This document shows, piece after piece, positions 52,281 through 61,430 of a DNA stretch of 64,000 bases. The stretch covers positions 1 to 64,000 of the IMG/VR virus record IMGVR_UViG_3300023184_000094; one strand, 5' to 3'. Source of the stretch: a virus. Position 1 is the stretch's first letter. Every line of letters begins with the position of its first letter. Both the position numbers and the translations under genes were made by a program. Under the pieces are notes generated by a model that did no database searches, was not told where the DNA came from, and saw nothing but the letters and a program-made list of their open reading frames with translations.

Positions 52281-53352
52281 ATTAAAATCGTTTGACTGCC
52301 AGGATATAAATTATTTTGGATCAACATATCAAAATATTGAACTTAAAATTTGTAAAGAACTAGAAGAATTTTTTACTTTTGATGATTATATTCCAATTAT
52401 TACAAGATTGTTCTTTAGTTTAATGAAAGAAAATAATACAATATCAGATAAATCTGTAAATGCTTTAAAAGTATATTTAGATAGTAATCATAATACAAAA
52501 GTAATAATCCTTGATATATTCGAAGGAACTAATATAATTGATTTTATTGACACAGTTGGATTAACAAAATATTGTGAGTTAAATCAAATTTATTTTATAA
52601 CCAGCGGGGAATTGCCACAAAATTGGAAATTCGTTAATATCCATGTTTTTGCTGATCACACGTTTACAACTCATAATCAATATATGACATATACACATCA
52701 TGATGATATATTTTTAAAAACAGTGAAACCATATACGTTTTTATTTTTAAATAAGGTAGCAAGAGATCATAGACAAGCGTTAATAAATCAATTATCAGAT
52801 AAAAATCTATTAGATAAAGCATTATGGTCAGATCTGAGCCAAGGAATTAAAATATCTGATGAATATAAAGATATGTTTAATAATAATAACTATAGCGGTT
52901 TAAAAATTAATAATATTGTATTTCCTTTAAATTGGCCAGACGGCAAAATTTGCCCTGAATTATTTATTGATACATATTTTTCAGTAGTTACCGAAACTAA
53001 TTATAATAATCCATATCAATATTATACAGAAAAAATATATAAAACAATCTTGATCGGACATCCATTTATTGCTGTCTCATCTAAGGGATTTTATAAAGGT
53101 CTAAAAAATCAAGGTTATAAAACATTTGAAAATCTAATAGATGAAACATTTGATCAAATTGATGATAACGATCTTCGTTTGCGTAAAATTGTTAATTCAA
53201 TCGAATACTTATGTAAACAAGATCTAATAAAATTTTTAAAAGAAGCTGAACATATTTGTAAACATAATAGACTAACATTCTTTGAAAATTTAGGAAAAAA
53301 TCAATTTAATAATCATTATAATTTAAAAAATTTTTTAGAACAACTAAACTAA
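52267..53352 (+). CDS. Glycosyltransferase-like protein of the TEK..G.PFI type
   Basis: A 361-residue protein. Its C-terminal part contains ETNYNNPYQYYTEKIYKTIL, then IGHPFIAVSSKGFYKGLKNQ and GYKTFENLIDETFDQIDDND, a pattern resembling fucosyltransferase (GT10)-like and related phage glycosyltransferases, in which the Glu and Lys bind the nucleotide sugar. The gene at 59075 shares this block. The codon use is markedly richer in A and T than its neighbours. No signal peptide or membrane segment is visible. It begins 14 nt before the preceding gene stops. Confidence 0.65.
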   Translation: MPKTKLKSFDCQDINYFGSTYQNIELKICKELEEFFTFDDYIPIITRLFFSLMKENNTISDKSVNALKVYLDSNHNTKVIILDIFEGTNIIDFIDTVGLTKYCELNQIYFITSGELPQNWKFVNIHVFADHTFTTHNQYMTYTHHDDIFLKTVKPYTFLFLNKVARDHRQALINQLSDKNLLDKALWSDLSQGIKISDEYKDMFNNNNYSGLKINNIVFPLNWPDGKICPELFIDTYFSVVTETNYNNPYQYYTEKIYKTILIGHPFIAVSSKGFYKGLKNQGYKTFENLIDETFDQIDDNDLRLRKIVNSIEYLCKQDLIKFLKEAEHICKHNRLTFFENLGKNQFNNHYNLKNFLEQLN

Positions 53353-53354
53353 TA

Positions 53355-54716
53355 ATGCCAAAAATTAATAACGAAACTGATCTACAATATAAACGCAGAG
53401 TTATTGACATTAAGTCAGCGAGCTTCTGTGGTGCTAAATGGTACAATGCTACTATATGGTTAGGCAGCGGTCAAACCACTAGTTGTCATCATCCCTTACC
53501 GCATCAGGTAAGTATAGAACAAGTTGCGGCTAACCCTAAAGCATTGCATAATACACCGCAAAAGAAAGAGCAACGTCGACAGATGCAGGCGGGTGAAAGA
53601 CCCAGTGGATGTGAATACTGCTGGAAGATTGAAGACATGGCCAATCGAGAAGATGCATCAGATGAAATTATCAGTGACCGTGTTTATAAAACAGTAATTT
53701 ATGAGGATAAAGATTTAGATGAAGCTTTCAATACTCCACCAGAACAAGACGTTAACCTACAAACCTTGGAAATTGCTTTCGATCGCACTTGTCAGCTCGC
53801 TTGCAGCTATTGCAATCCTGCTTTCAGCACTACTTGGGTTCGTGACATTCATCGTAATGGACCATATACCAACTTGGTTTCCGACGGTCGCAACCATTTT
53901 ACTCACACTCATGATAGTAGCCAACTTTATACTATCACTGACGTTAATCCATACGTTGAAGCCTTCTTCAAATGGTGGGAATCAGACCTACACAAGACGC
54001 TCAAAGAACTACGAATCACGGGAGGAGAGCCACTCATGTCAGGATACACATGGCGACTCATCGAATGGTTCAAAGATCACCGAGGTCAGAGCAAAACACG
54101 GCTTGCCATAAACAGCAATCTAGGATTTGAACAAGATAAATTAGAAAGGTTATTAGATGCCACAGAAGGTATTGAACTGGATCTGTATACAAGCAACGAA
54201 AGCACTAGTAGACACGCAGTATATATTCGTGATGGCCTGGATTGGGATCAATGGTGTGATAATGTTACTTACTTATTGGATAGTAAAAGACTGCGTGGCC
54301 TACATGTCATGTGCACCATCAATGCCCTATGCTTACTAAGTCTTAATGAGTTCCTATGGAATATCGTTAATCTTAAAAGGAAATATGGCAGAGATAGTAT
54401 TAACTTTAGTCTAAACATCTTACGCTTTCCTAGTTTCCAAAGTGTTCTAGTATTGCCACTGAGCATACGAGAACAATATGCCAATGATCTAGCTATTAGT
54501 TATGAAATCCTGGCAGATGAGGTAGACTGTCATGAGTTTGAATTTAATCAGCTGGGCAGATTAGTTGAATATCTACGCACTCCAGAACAAGATGCGCAGG
54601 CGTTACAGGTATTGCAACGTGACTTTAAGAACTTTTATGAACAGTATGATCAACGTCGAAGCAAGAACTTTAGGGAAACATTTCCACAATTAACAGAATG
54701 GTATGACACGCTATGA
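53355..54716 (+). CDS. Radical SAM protein with N-terminal twitch/SPASM-like region (subgroup 1)
   Basis: A 453-residue paralogue of the gene at 50892. The N-terminal cysteines appear in SFCGAKW, TTSCHHPLPHQ and CEYCWKIED, with the same spacing. The barrel motif is CQLACSYC (Cys146, Cys150, Cys153), the GGE motif is RITGGEPLMSG, and both end in a shared tail (FYEQYDQRRSKNFRETFPQL). The two differ in most surface positions, so each may have its own substrate. It starts 2 nt after the preceding glycosyltransferase gene and shares a 4-nt ATGA overlap with the SGNH-like gene downstream, so these are probably produced together. Confidence 0.85.
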   Translation: MPKINNETDLQYKRRVIDIKSASFCGAKWYNATIWLGSGQTTSCHHPLPHQVSIEQVAANPKALHNTPQKKEQRRQMQAGERPSGCEYCWKIEDMANREDASDEIISDRVYKTVIYEDKDLDEAFNTPPEQDVNLQTLEIAFDRTCQLACSYCNPAFSTTWVRDIHRNGPYTNLVSDGRNHFTHTHDSSQLYTITDVNPYVEAFFKWWESDLHKTLKELRITGGEPLMSGYTWRLIEWFKDHRGQSKTRLAINSNLGFEQDKLERLLDATEGIELDLYTSNESTSRHAVYIRDGLDWDQWCDNVTYLLDSKRLRGLHVMCTINALCLLSLNEFLWNIVNLKRKYGRDSINFSLNILRFPSFQSVLVLPLSIREQYANDLAISYEILADEVDCHEFEFNQLGRLVEYLRTPEQDAQALQVLQRDFKNFYEQYDQRRSKNFRETFPQLTEWYDTL

Positions 54717-55378
54717 CAATATTAGCATTTGGATGTAGTGTAACACATGGTGCCGATCTTATATATCCTAACCAGCATGAAGCAAATATAGAATTTAGTT
54801 ATCCTAATCTTGTTGCTCGAACATTAGGAGTAGAATGTAAAAATTATGCTGTATGCGGTATTAGTAATGAGGGTATATTCCACAAAACGATCAACACCTT
54901 GGTGAGATATAAAAGTGGTGAGATCACCGCAGTGATCGTAGGATGGACTAGCACCATGAGAGAATATTGGCGCACAGATAATAGAGAATGGTTTGTTATA
55001 CCTAGTTGGTGTGCTACTGCTGAGGATAATTCTCAGCTTAATTATTTTAAAGATTATACTGATAAAGATGTTAATACATATCCTAGAATCTGTGCTGATA
55101 AAGAAGAATATATGGATCCATTGTCTGACATTTATAATATCATTACCAAATATAAATTTGATATCGAAGAATACGAAAATAAAAAAAATAATTATATTGA
55201 CATGACGAGACTGTTATGTCAAGACAAGGGTGTGCGTTTGATTGAAACCTGTTGTATGGGAACAATCGGTAGCATAGAAATTAATATAGATAATTTTGGA
55301 TCTTGGAGACAAGGAAGGAATCATCCTACAAAAAAAGATCATGACCAAGTTGCACAGCATATATTATTGACATTATGA
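54713..55378 (+). CDS. SGNH-like hydrolase domain protein
   Basis: A 221-residue protein with SGNH/GDSL-type blocks: AFGCSVTHGADL at the N-terminus, where Ser9 would be the nucleophile, a central VIVGWTSTMREYWRTD, and a C-terminal RNHPTKKDHDQVAQHI with the expected His204 in HPT. The Asp normally three residues before this His is not visible (a Gly is there), so activity is uncertain. Enzymes of this fold remove acyl groups from sugars or lipids. It is joined to its neighbours by ATGA overlaps at both ends. Confidence 0.65.
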   Translation: MTILAFGCSVTHGADLIYPNQHEANIEFSYPNLVARTLGVECKNYAVCGISNEGIFHKTINTLVRYKSGEITAVIVGWTSTMREYWRTDNREWFVIPSWCATAEDNSQLNYFKDYTDKDVNTYPRICADKEEYMDPLSDIYNIITKYKFDIEEYENKKNNYIDMTRLLCQDKGVRLIETCCMGTIGSIEINIDNFGSWRQGRNHPTKKDHDQVAQHILLTL

Positions 55379-56664
55379 ACAAACATCATTATCATACACG
55401 TAAACCTGTTTATATTAGCGAAGACCAACTACGTGAAGATCAATTAGCACGCTTAGTTGATAGTAAGGTATTCTGTATGATTCCTTGGATACACATGCAT
55501 GCCTTTCCAGACGGACGAGCATATCCTTGCTGTTTAGGTGACATGGATCACCCCATTGGTAATTTTAAACAAGATACCATGGAACAGGTATGGAATCAAG
55601 ATGCATATAAAACCATGCGTAAGAATATGTTAGAAGAAACGCCCTGTAAAGAATGTAGTAAGTGCTATGAGCAAGAAGATAGTGGGTTCATGAGTATGCG
55701 TAACAGCACAAACAAAAACTTTGGACAACATATCGGTCTGATAGATCAAACTAAAAACGATGGTGTATTTGAAGATTTTAAACTGCGCTATTATGACATA
55801 CGTTTTAGTAATTTATGTAATTTTACCTGTAGAACGTGTGGTAGTGTTTTTAGTAGTGCATGGAATACTGAGGAAACAAAATTATTTAATATAAAAAATA
55901 AAGATTCTATAATGTATGCTGGACGCAATGAAGCTGACATGTGGGAACAAATGCAAGAACATATTCCATATTTAGAGCAGATATATTTTGCCGGTGGTGA
56001 ACCACTGATCATGGAAGAACATTACCGCATACTTAAAGAACTAGTCAAGCGTGAGAGGTTTGATGTTAGATTACAATACAATACTAATTTTAGTAGATTG
56101 AATCTTAAAAATGAAGATGTGTTGGACTATTGGGGATTATTTAAGAACGTTGGTATTGGTGCTAGTTTAGATGCCATGGGTCCTCGAGCTGAATATATAC
56201 GTAAAGGAACCAAGTGGGATGATATAGTTCGCAATCGTGAACGTATGATCGAGAAATGCCCTAATACAGATTTTTATGTTAGTAGCACAGTTAGCATTTA
56301 TAACGCTCTACACGTTATGGATTTTCATCGTGAATGGGTCGACCGTGGTCTTATCAAAGCACAGGATTGGAATATTAATATTCTCCAAGGTCCAGATCGT
56401 GATCGCATCGATGTATTGCCACAGTATTATAAGCAACAAATAATTGAAAAGGTCACTGAACATATTGACTGGCTAGAACCGCAAGATCCATTACAGCGTG
56501 CTACTAGTGGTTACCGTGGTATTTTAAATTTTATTAAAGATGATCGTCGTCATTTGTTAAAAGAGTTTTTTCGTATAAATGATATACTAGATTCATATAG
56601 AGAAGAAAAATTTGAAAATATATTTTTAGAATATTCTGAGTTGAGGAATTATGTCACTACCTGA
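55375..56664 (+). CDS. Radical SAM protein with N-terminal twitch/SPASM-like region (subgroup 2)
   Basis: A 429-residue protein with the N-terminal group FCMIPWIHMHAFPDGRAYPC, then CLGDMDH and CKECSKCYEQED, which matches a SPASM/twitch region placed before the barrel. The barrel motif is CNFTCRTC (Cys148, Cys152, Cys155), with the GGE motif IYFAGGEPLIMEE. IGASLDAMGPRAEYIRKGTK near residue 261 is typical of this subgroup. Its closest relatives in the window are the proteins at 56651 and 60114. It overlaps both neighbours. Confidence 0.88.
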   Translation: MNKHHYHTRKPVYISEDQLREDQLARLVDSKVFCMIPWIHMHAFPDGRAYPCCLGDMDHPIGNFKQDTMEQVWNQDAYKTMRKNMLEETPCKECSKCYEQEDSGFMSMRNSTNKNFGQHIGLIDQTKNDGVFEDFKLRYYDIRFSNLCNFTCRTCGSVFSSAWNTEETKLFNIKNKDSIMYAGRNEADMWEQMQEHIPYLEQIYFAGGEPLIMEEHYRILKELVKRERFDVRLQYNTNFSRLNLKNEDVLDYWGLFKNVGIGASLDAMGPRAEYIRKGTKWDDIVRNRERMIEKCPNTDFYVSSTVSIYNALHVMDFHREWVDRGLIKAQDWNINILQGPDRDRIDVLPQYYKQQIIEKVTEHIDWLEPQDPLQRATSGYRGILNFIKDDRRHLLKEFFRINDILDSYREEKFENIFLEYSELRNYVTT

Positions 56665-57865
56665 AAAAATTTGTATATTACCTTGGGTTAGCATTGAAGC
56701 CAGTGCTATCGGAACAGCACGCCCTTGTTGTCTTGCCCAAGATGAAATTACCTATCGTGATGAACATGGGATTGAACAAAAATATAATCTTAAAAAACAC
56801 ACTTTAGAAGAGATATATCATAGCCCATATATGCAGCTTTTACGCAGAGATTTTTTATATGGACATAAACCAGCAACATGTAAACGTTGTTGGAATGAAG
56901 AGGCAGCAGGCCGTATAAGTAAACGCATGAACAGCAGAATTAAATTAAAAGAATATTACGACAGTGTTGAATGGCACAATTTAGATCCTAATCAACTTTG
57001 GTTCATTGATCTTAAACTAGGTAATATTTGTAATTTAAAATGTCGCATCTGCGGATCTTGGTCTAGTAGTAAATGGGCTAAAGAAGAAATGGATTATGTT
57101 CCTGGCGATAATAGAAAAGAACATTCAGCATATCTTTGGCTTAAAGAAGGTGCCTGGCCTAGAGAGTCGGAAGTGTTCTGGGATAATCTAAAGAACTTAT
57201 TACCTAACGTCAAATACTTTGAATTCACTGGTGGCGAGCCATTCCTCATTGAACAACACTTTGAATTATTGCGCTATGCTGTAGAACAGGGTTATAGCAA
57301 AAATATAGATATACATTACAATACCAATGGAACAGTATTTCCAGAAGCAGCAGATTTATGGAGTAATTTTAAACACGTTGAAGTAGCATTTAGTATTGAC
57401 AATGTAGGTGATCGCTTTGAATATGAACGCTACGGTGCAGACTGGGAAGAAGTGCAGGAAAATATTGCCAAGTTTACTGCTATGCGTAGTAGTAAAATAT
57501 CAACACAATTATGCACCACAATGAATATACAAAATGTCTACTATCTACCTGAGCTGTGCGATTGGATATCAACCCAAACGTTTGATCATGTTTACTTTAA
57601 TATGTTACATGACCCGTGGCACATGTGTATCAGTAAGATGACTCCGCAAGCACAGGAACTGGTAATTGATAGATTAACTAAACACACATTTGATCCTAAA
57701 TATCGTGCAGAGATTTTGCGTATAGTGCAATTTATACGTAATGGTGAAGGGTCAGATGGCCAAGAATTTTTGCGTAAAATGCAAACCACTGACAAATATA
57801 GAGAACAGAGTTTGCGTGATACGCATAAAGAAATAGCTGAGGCGATGGGATATGAATTCAAATAA
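56651..57865 (+). CDS. Radical SAM protein with N-terminal twitch/SPASM-like region (subgroup 2)
   Basis: A 404-residue protein of the same plan. The N-terminal CILPWVSIEASAIGTARPCC and CKRCWNEEAAG supply auxiliary cysteines, and CNLKCRIC (Cys127, Cys131, Cys134) supplies the S-adenosylmethionine cluster. The GGE motif is EFTGGEPFLIEQ near residue 196. SIDNVGDRFEYERYGADWEE near residue 252 is the usual helix after the barrel. The protein overlaps its upstream gene by 14 nt and its downstream radical SAM neighbour by 14 nt, making three radical SAM genes in a row. Confidence 0.88.
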   Translation: MSLPEKICILPWVSIEASAIGTARPCCLAQDEITYRDEHGIEQKYNLKKHTLEEIYHSPYMQLLRRDFLYGHKPATCKRCWNEEAAGRISKRMNSRIKLKEYYDSVEWHNLDPNQLWFIDLKLGNICNLKCRICGSWSSSKWAKEEMDYVPGDNRKEHSAYLWLKEGAWPRESEVFWDNLKNLLPNVKYFEFTGGEPFLIEQHFELLRYAVEQGYSKNIDIHYNTNGTVFPEAADLWSNFKHVEVAFSIDNVGDRFEYERYGADWEEVQENIAKFTAMRSSKISTQLCTTMNIQNVYYLPELCDWISTQTFDHVYFNMLHDPWHMCISKMTPQAQELVIDRLTKHTFDPKYRAEILRIVQFIRNGEGSDGQEFLRKMQTTDKYREQSLRDTHKEIAEAMGYEFK

Positions 57866-59078
57866 TAATTTAGAAAATATCTACAAAGAATTAGGAAAAG
57901 ATGTTTGTTTGTTTCCGTTCTTTGGAGGGTTTTATCAGACCCACGGGGTATCTCACATTCAATCGGTGAACAACACTATCAGACCGTGTAGTTTAATCAA
58001 AGGTACCGATAAATGGAAAGTCATTGATTCCTCCCTATTACAAACAAGAAATACCGAAAGTTGGAAAAATCTCAGGAAAAATTTCATCGAAAAATCATGT
58101 CATGACAATGCTGACTGTTTAACTTGCAGCCAAGCTGAAAGGTCAGGAGGCAATAGTCCACGGATACTAAATAATCAGTTTTATGTTGAACATTTATCAA
58201 TTGATATCGTTAAAGAAATTAAACACATTATTAAAAATGATTATCAGAGTAATAATCTTGTAAGTTTAGATTTTTTTCCGTCAAGTTATTGTAATTATGA
58301 ATGTATTATGTGTAGCGGCATCGCTTCTAGTAAACGATGGATATTTGAACGAAAGTTAAATAGTAGACTCCACGATCTAGAAATTATCGAAAATAAATCA
58401 GACAAAGATTTTTATGACATATTAAACACTGTTGAAGTTATTAATTTTACCGGCGGCGAAACGATAATGCAGAAACAAGCGCATGAATTAATGGACTATC
58501 TGATAAAAAAAGATCTTGCTAAAAATATAATCATAACTTTATTAACAAACGCTAGTGCTTATCCTAACACACTAATAGAAAAATTTAAATTATTTAAAAA
58601 TGTGTTTTATACAATTAGCATTGATGGGATTGGCGATACGATCGAATATCAACGACGTGGATCTAAATGGAAAACTGTTGAGAAAAATGCATTAAAATTA
58701 TTGGAATCAATGGGATGTACGATTAATTATGTATTAACTGCTGTAAATGTTTTTAGCATATTAGATTTTATTTCTTGGTTAAACGAACATAAGATCAATG
58801 ATAGAATTTTTATTAGTTTAGTTTTTAATACAGAATACCTTTCGATAGCTGTTATTCCCCCTGAGCTCAGAGAGTCTTTATTGAATAGATTACAACTTGC
58901 AAGATCTGTATATACTACAAATCAAGATATCATTGATAGAGTATTAGAAATATTTAATCAAATTGAATATCAACCTTCGCTACTACCTGAATTTATAAAA
59001 CATATTAAAATAGAAGATAATGCTAGTAAAAAGACACTAGCAGAAGTTGTTCCTGAATGGGCGCCATATTTTAAATGA
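57852..59078 (+). CDS. Radical SAM protein, divergent AT-rich member
   Basis: A 408-residue protein with barrel motif CNYECIMC (Cys147, Cys151, Cys154) and GGE motif NFTGGETIMQKQ near residue 198. The N-terminal cysteine region is present but altered (VCLFPFFGG, IRPCSLIKG, CHDNADCLTCSQ), so the auxiliary cluster may be bound differently. SIDGIGDTIEYQRRGSKWKT near residue 257 matches the neighbour at 56651. The gene is clearly richer in A and T than the radical SAM genes on either side, which suggests a separate origin. It shares a 4-nt overlap with the downstream glycosyltransferase. Confidence 0.82.
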   Translation: MNSNNNLENIYKELGKDVCLFPFFGGFYQTHGVSHIQSVNNTIRPCSLIKGTDKWKVIDSSLLQTRNTESWKNLRKNFIEKSCHDNADCLTCSQAERSGGNSPRILNNQFYVEHLSIDIVKEIKHIIKNDYQSNNLVSLDFFPSSYCNYECIMCSGIASSKRWIFERKLNSRLHDLEIIENKSDKDFYDILNTVEVINFTGGETIMQKQAHELMDYLIKKDLAKNIIITLLTNASAYPNTLIEKFKLFKNVFYTISIDGIGDTIEYQRRGSKWKTVEKNALKLLESMGCTINYVLTAVNVFSILDFISWLNEHKINDRIFISLVFNTEYLSIAVIPPELRESLLNRLQLARSVYTTNQDIIDRVLEIFNQIEYQPSLLPEFIKHIKIEDNASKKTLAEVVPEWAPYFK

Positions 59079-60124
59079 TAAATTTAATTAGAATAGGGTG
59101 GACTGATATTAACAAGGATTATCTAGAATGGACCTTGCAAACGCAATTTAATTTAAAAGTCTATGTAGAAAATACAAATTATAATAATTCTGAAGATATA
59201 TTCGTTATTAGTCGACCTGAATTTTATAATAAAGAAATATTAATTAGATTGTTAGATCAAGGATTTAGGCTATTAATTGTTAATTTATGGGAAGCTCGTC
59301 CATATGTATTAGCTAAAGATTTCCAACCTTATTTAGATAATATTTTAGTAGTATTAGGATGTAAAGACCCATTTAATTACGGTTGGAAAAATGTTTTGTC
59401 AGTACCAAGATGGTTTTGGTATAACGAAAGTTTGTGGTATACCTGTGATAAAAACTTCCAATATCAGAATTATATTCCGCAAAGAAAAAATACTAAATTA
59501 TTCTTTATGCCTATTAAACGTAGTAAACCTTTTAGAACACAGACCGTAGAGAGATTAACAGAGTTTTTAGACGATGCTGTATGGAGTTATGTAGAACGTT
59601 GGAATGATGGCCTACATTTACCTACCAGAGAAGAAAATCCAGTTGCACGTATTGGATGGGATCGACAGTTTGAAGCCAATTGGTATGATGATACTTATTT
59701 TACTCTGGCAGTAGAAACTTATATAGGGCAAACACCGATTGAAAACGAAATAAAAGGAATAGTTTCTGATCAAGCAGGCCCATGTGAACTTTTTGTAACG
59801 GAAAAAACATTTAAGCCTATTGCACATCAACATCCATTTATGGTCTGTGGTATGAAGGGAACATTGGCTTTCCTTAAAGAAAATGGATTTGAAACATATG
59901 ATCATATATTTGATGAGAGTTACGATACCTTAGATTTCTTTGATGTGAGAGTAGATGCACTATACGATAATATTAAAAATTTTAATAAAGAAAAATATTC
60001 TGACCCGTTGACAGAGAAAAAGATCAAACATAATTACGATCGTTTCTATGATAGATCAGCAGTGCTAGCAGGTTTAAATAATGATCTAATAGAACCTATG
60101 CTGGAGTGGATTAATGCAACCTAA
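59075..60124 (+). CDS. Glycosyltransferase-like protein of the TEK..H.PFM type
   Basis: A 349-residue protein. Its block LFVTEKTFKPIAHQHPFMVC, then GMKGTLAFLKENGFETYDHI and FDESYDTLDFFDVRVDALYD, matches that of the gene at 52267 and of fucosyltransferase (GT10)-like phage enzymes. The N-terminal half begins MINLIRIGWTDINKDYLEWT and carries a strand DNILVVLGCKDPFNYGWKNV; it is longer and better defined than in the other copy. It lies between two radical SAM genes and overlaps both, so these are probably made together. The sugar donor is unknown. Confidence 0.72.
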   Translation: MINLIRIGWTDINKDYLEWTLQTQFNLKVYVENTNYNNSEDIFVISRPEFYNKEILIRLLDQGFRLLIVNLWEARPYVLAKDFQPYLDNILVVLGCKDPFNYGWKNVLSVPRWFWYNESLWYTCDKNFQYQNYIPQRKNTKLFFMPIKRSKPFRTQTVERLTEFLDDAVWSYVERWNDGLHLPTREENPVARIGWDRQFEANWYDDTYFTLAVETYIGQTPIENEIKGIVSDQAGPCELFVTEKTFKPIAHQHPFMVCGMKGTLAFLKENGFETYDHIFDESYDTLDFFDVRVDALYDNIKNFNKEKYSDPLTEKKIKHNYDRFYDRSAVLAGLNNDLIEPMLEWINAT

Positions 60125-61430
60125 ACCGCAGACTCTCTGCCTTGCACCTTGGACGCACACCTATCTAAGTCCTCAAACTGAACGCAGAATGTGCTGTGCA
60201 AGCCGTGAACCTGCGCAGAACTTTGAACAGTATATCGATACTAGTTCAGGCACGGGAAAGTATATTCCTATTACCTTAGAAGAACATTGGAATAGCGAAC
60301 ATATGAAGTCAGTGCGCCGGCGTATGATGGCAGGCGAAACCTTGTCTGAATGTGAAGTATGCAATGACAAGTTACTCAACACAGATGTTTACAGGAGTTA
60401 TTTTAATCGACTATTTGGTCATAAGTATGATAGTATATGGGACACTACAGACGAGCATGGTTATACAACTATGAAGCCTGTAAGTTGGGATTATCGCTTT
60501 AGTAATCTCTGTAACTTTAAGTGTCGCATGTGTGGTGATATGTTGTCTAGTAGTTGGGAAACTGAGCAAAGACAGCATGACATGATCAATTGGGATAATC
60601 CAAAAAATAATTGGATGCGCCCTGAAGTCAAAAAACAAATTGAACAGTTCCAAGATACACAGATAGAACGTGAGTTCGCAGATGCAGTCGAGAACCATCA
60701 AGTAGAAGAAGTATATTGGGTAGGCGGAGAGCCTCTAATGTATGAACAACATTGGCGTTATATGAATCGCATTGTTGAATTAGGAGATGGTAAAAATGTC
60801 TATGCTCGTTACAACACAAACCTCAGCCGTGTCACTTACCGTGGGACCAATCTGTATACTGATATTCTTAGCAGGCTTCGTGATTGGCAGATATGTGCAA
60901 GTCTTGATGGTACGGAAGAAATTGGAGAATATATCCGAACAGGTCTCAGCTATCCGCAGTGGCTTGAAAACTTTAAGGAAGGTCTTAGAGTCGCTACGCA
61001 CCGTAGACAAATGAGGATTGATTTCACGCTTACCTTACCGGGTATATTTGAACTCCGTAACATTGAGAAGTTAGCTACAGAATTGGGCGTAGACATACTT
61101 GCTAAAGTAGTCTTTAGTTTTAGTCCTGATATTATCATGTCGCCCTTGGCCCTACCCAAAGAGATTTTACATCCTTGGATAGACGAACTACTGGTTAGCC
61201 AAGACCCTGCAGGATGCCTGCAAAATAGCTCGCTAAGGGACATACTAATACAGCTTAAAACTCGCCCAACCTTTGTTGAACAGTGGCCAGATACTTACCA
61301 AACTGCGGTTGCAAAAGGCAAAGCTCGTGTGCTACAATTAGAGAGGATCCGCCAAGACAAATTAACTTTGGCTGATATTTTATTAGAAAGGAAAGATGCT
61401 TTTGAGTGGTATCAATCAATCAACTGTTAA
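60114..61430 (+). CDS. Radical SAM protein with N-terminal twitch/SPASM-like region (subgroup 2)
   Basis: A 438-residue protein with N-terminal LCLAPWTHTYLSPQTERRMC, then C and CEVCNDK, barrel motif CNFKCRMC (Cys133, Cys137, Cys140) and GGE motif VYWVGGEPLMYEQ near residue 204. The sequence WDYRFSNLCNF is close to that of the gene at 55375. The C-terminal 100 residues are helical and differ from the other copies (TYQTAVAKGKARVLQLERIR). It overlaps the unknown protein downstream by 35 nt, the longest overlap in the cassette. Substrate unknown. Confidence 0.88.
   Translation: MQPKPQTLCLAPWTHTYLSPQTERRMCCASREPAQNFEQYIDTSSGTGKYIPITLEEHWNSEHMKSVRRRMMAGETLSECEVCNDKLLNTDVYRSYFNRLFGHKYDSIWDTTDEHGYTTMKPVSWDYRFSNLCNFKCRMCGDMLSSSWETEQRQHDMINWDNPKNNWMRPEVKKQIEQFQDTQIEREFADAVENHQVEEVYWVGGEPLMYEQHWRYMNRIVELGDGKNVYARYNTNLSRVTYRGTNLYTDILSRLRDWQICASLDGTEEIGEYIRTGLSYPQWLENFKEGLRVATHRRQMRIDFTLTLPGIFELRNIEKLATELGVDILAKVVFSFSPDIIMSPLALPKEILHPWIDELLVSQDPAGCLQNSSLRDILIQLKTRPTFVEQWPDTYQTAVAKGKARVLQLERIRQDKLTLADILLERKDAFEWYQSINC

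Noticed and set aside
53719-54111. Hydrophobic plus-strand reading frame inside the radical SAM gene
   Set aside because: It is an out-of-frame reading of a gene with a clear CX3CX2C site and GGE motif, and it has no start signals of its own.
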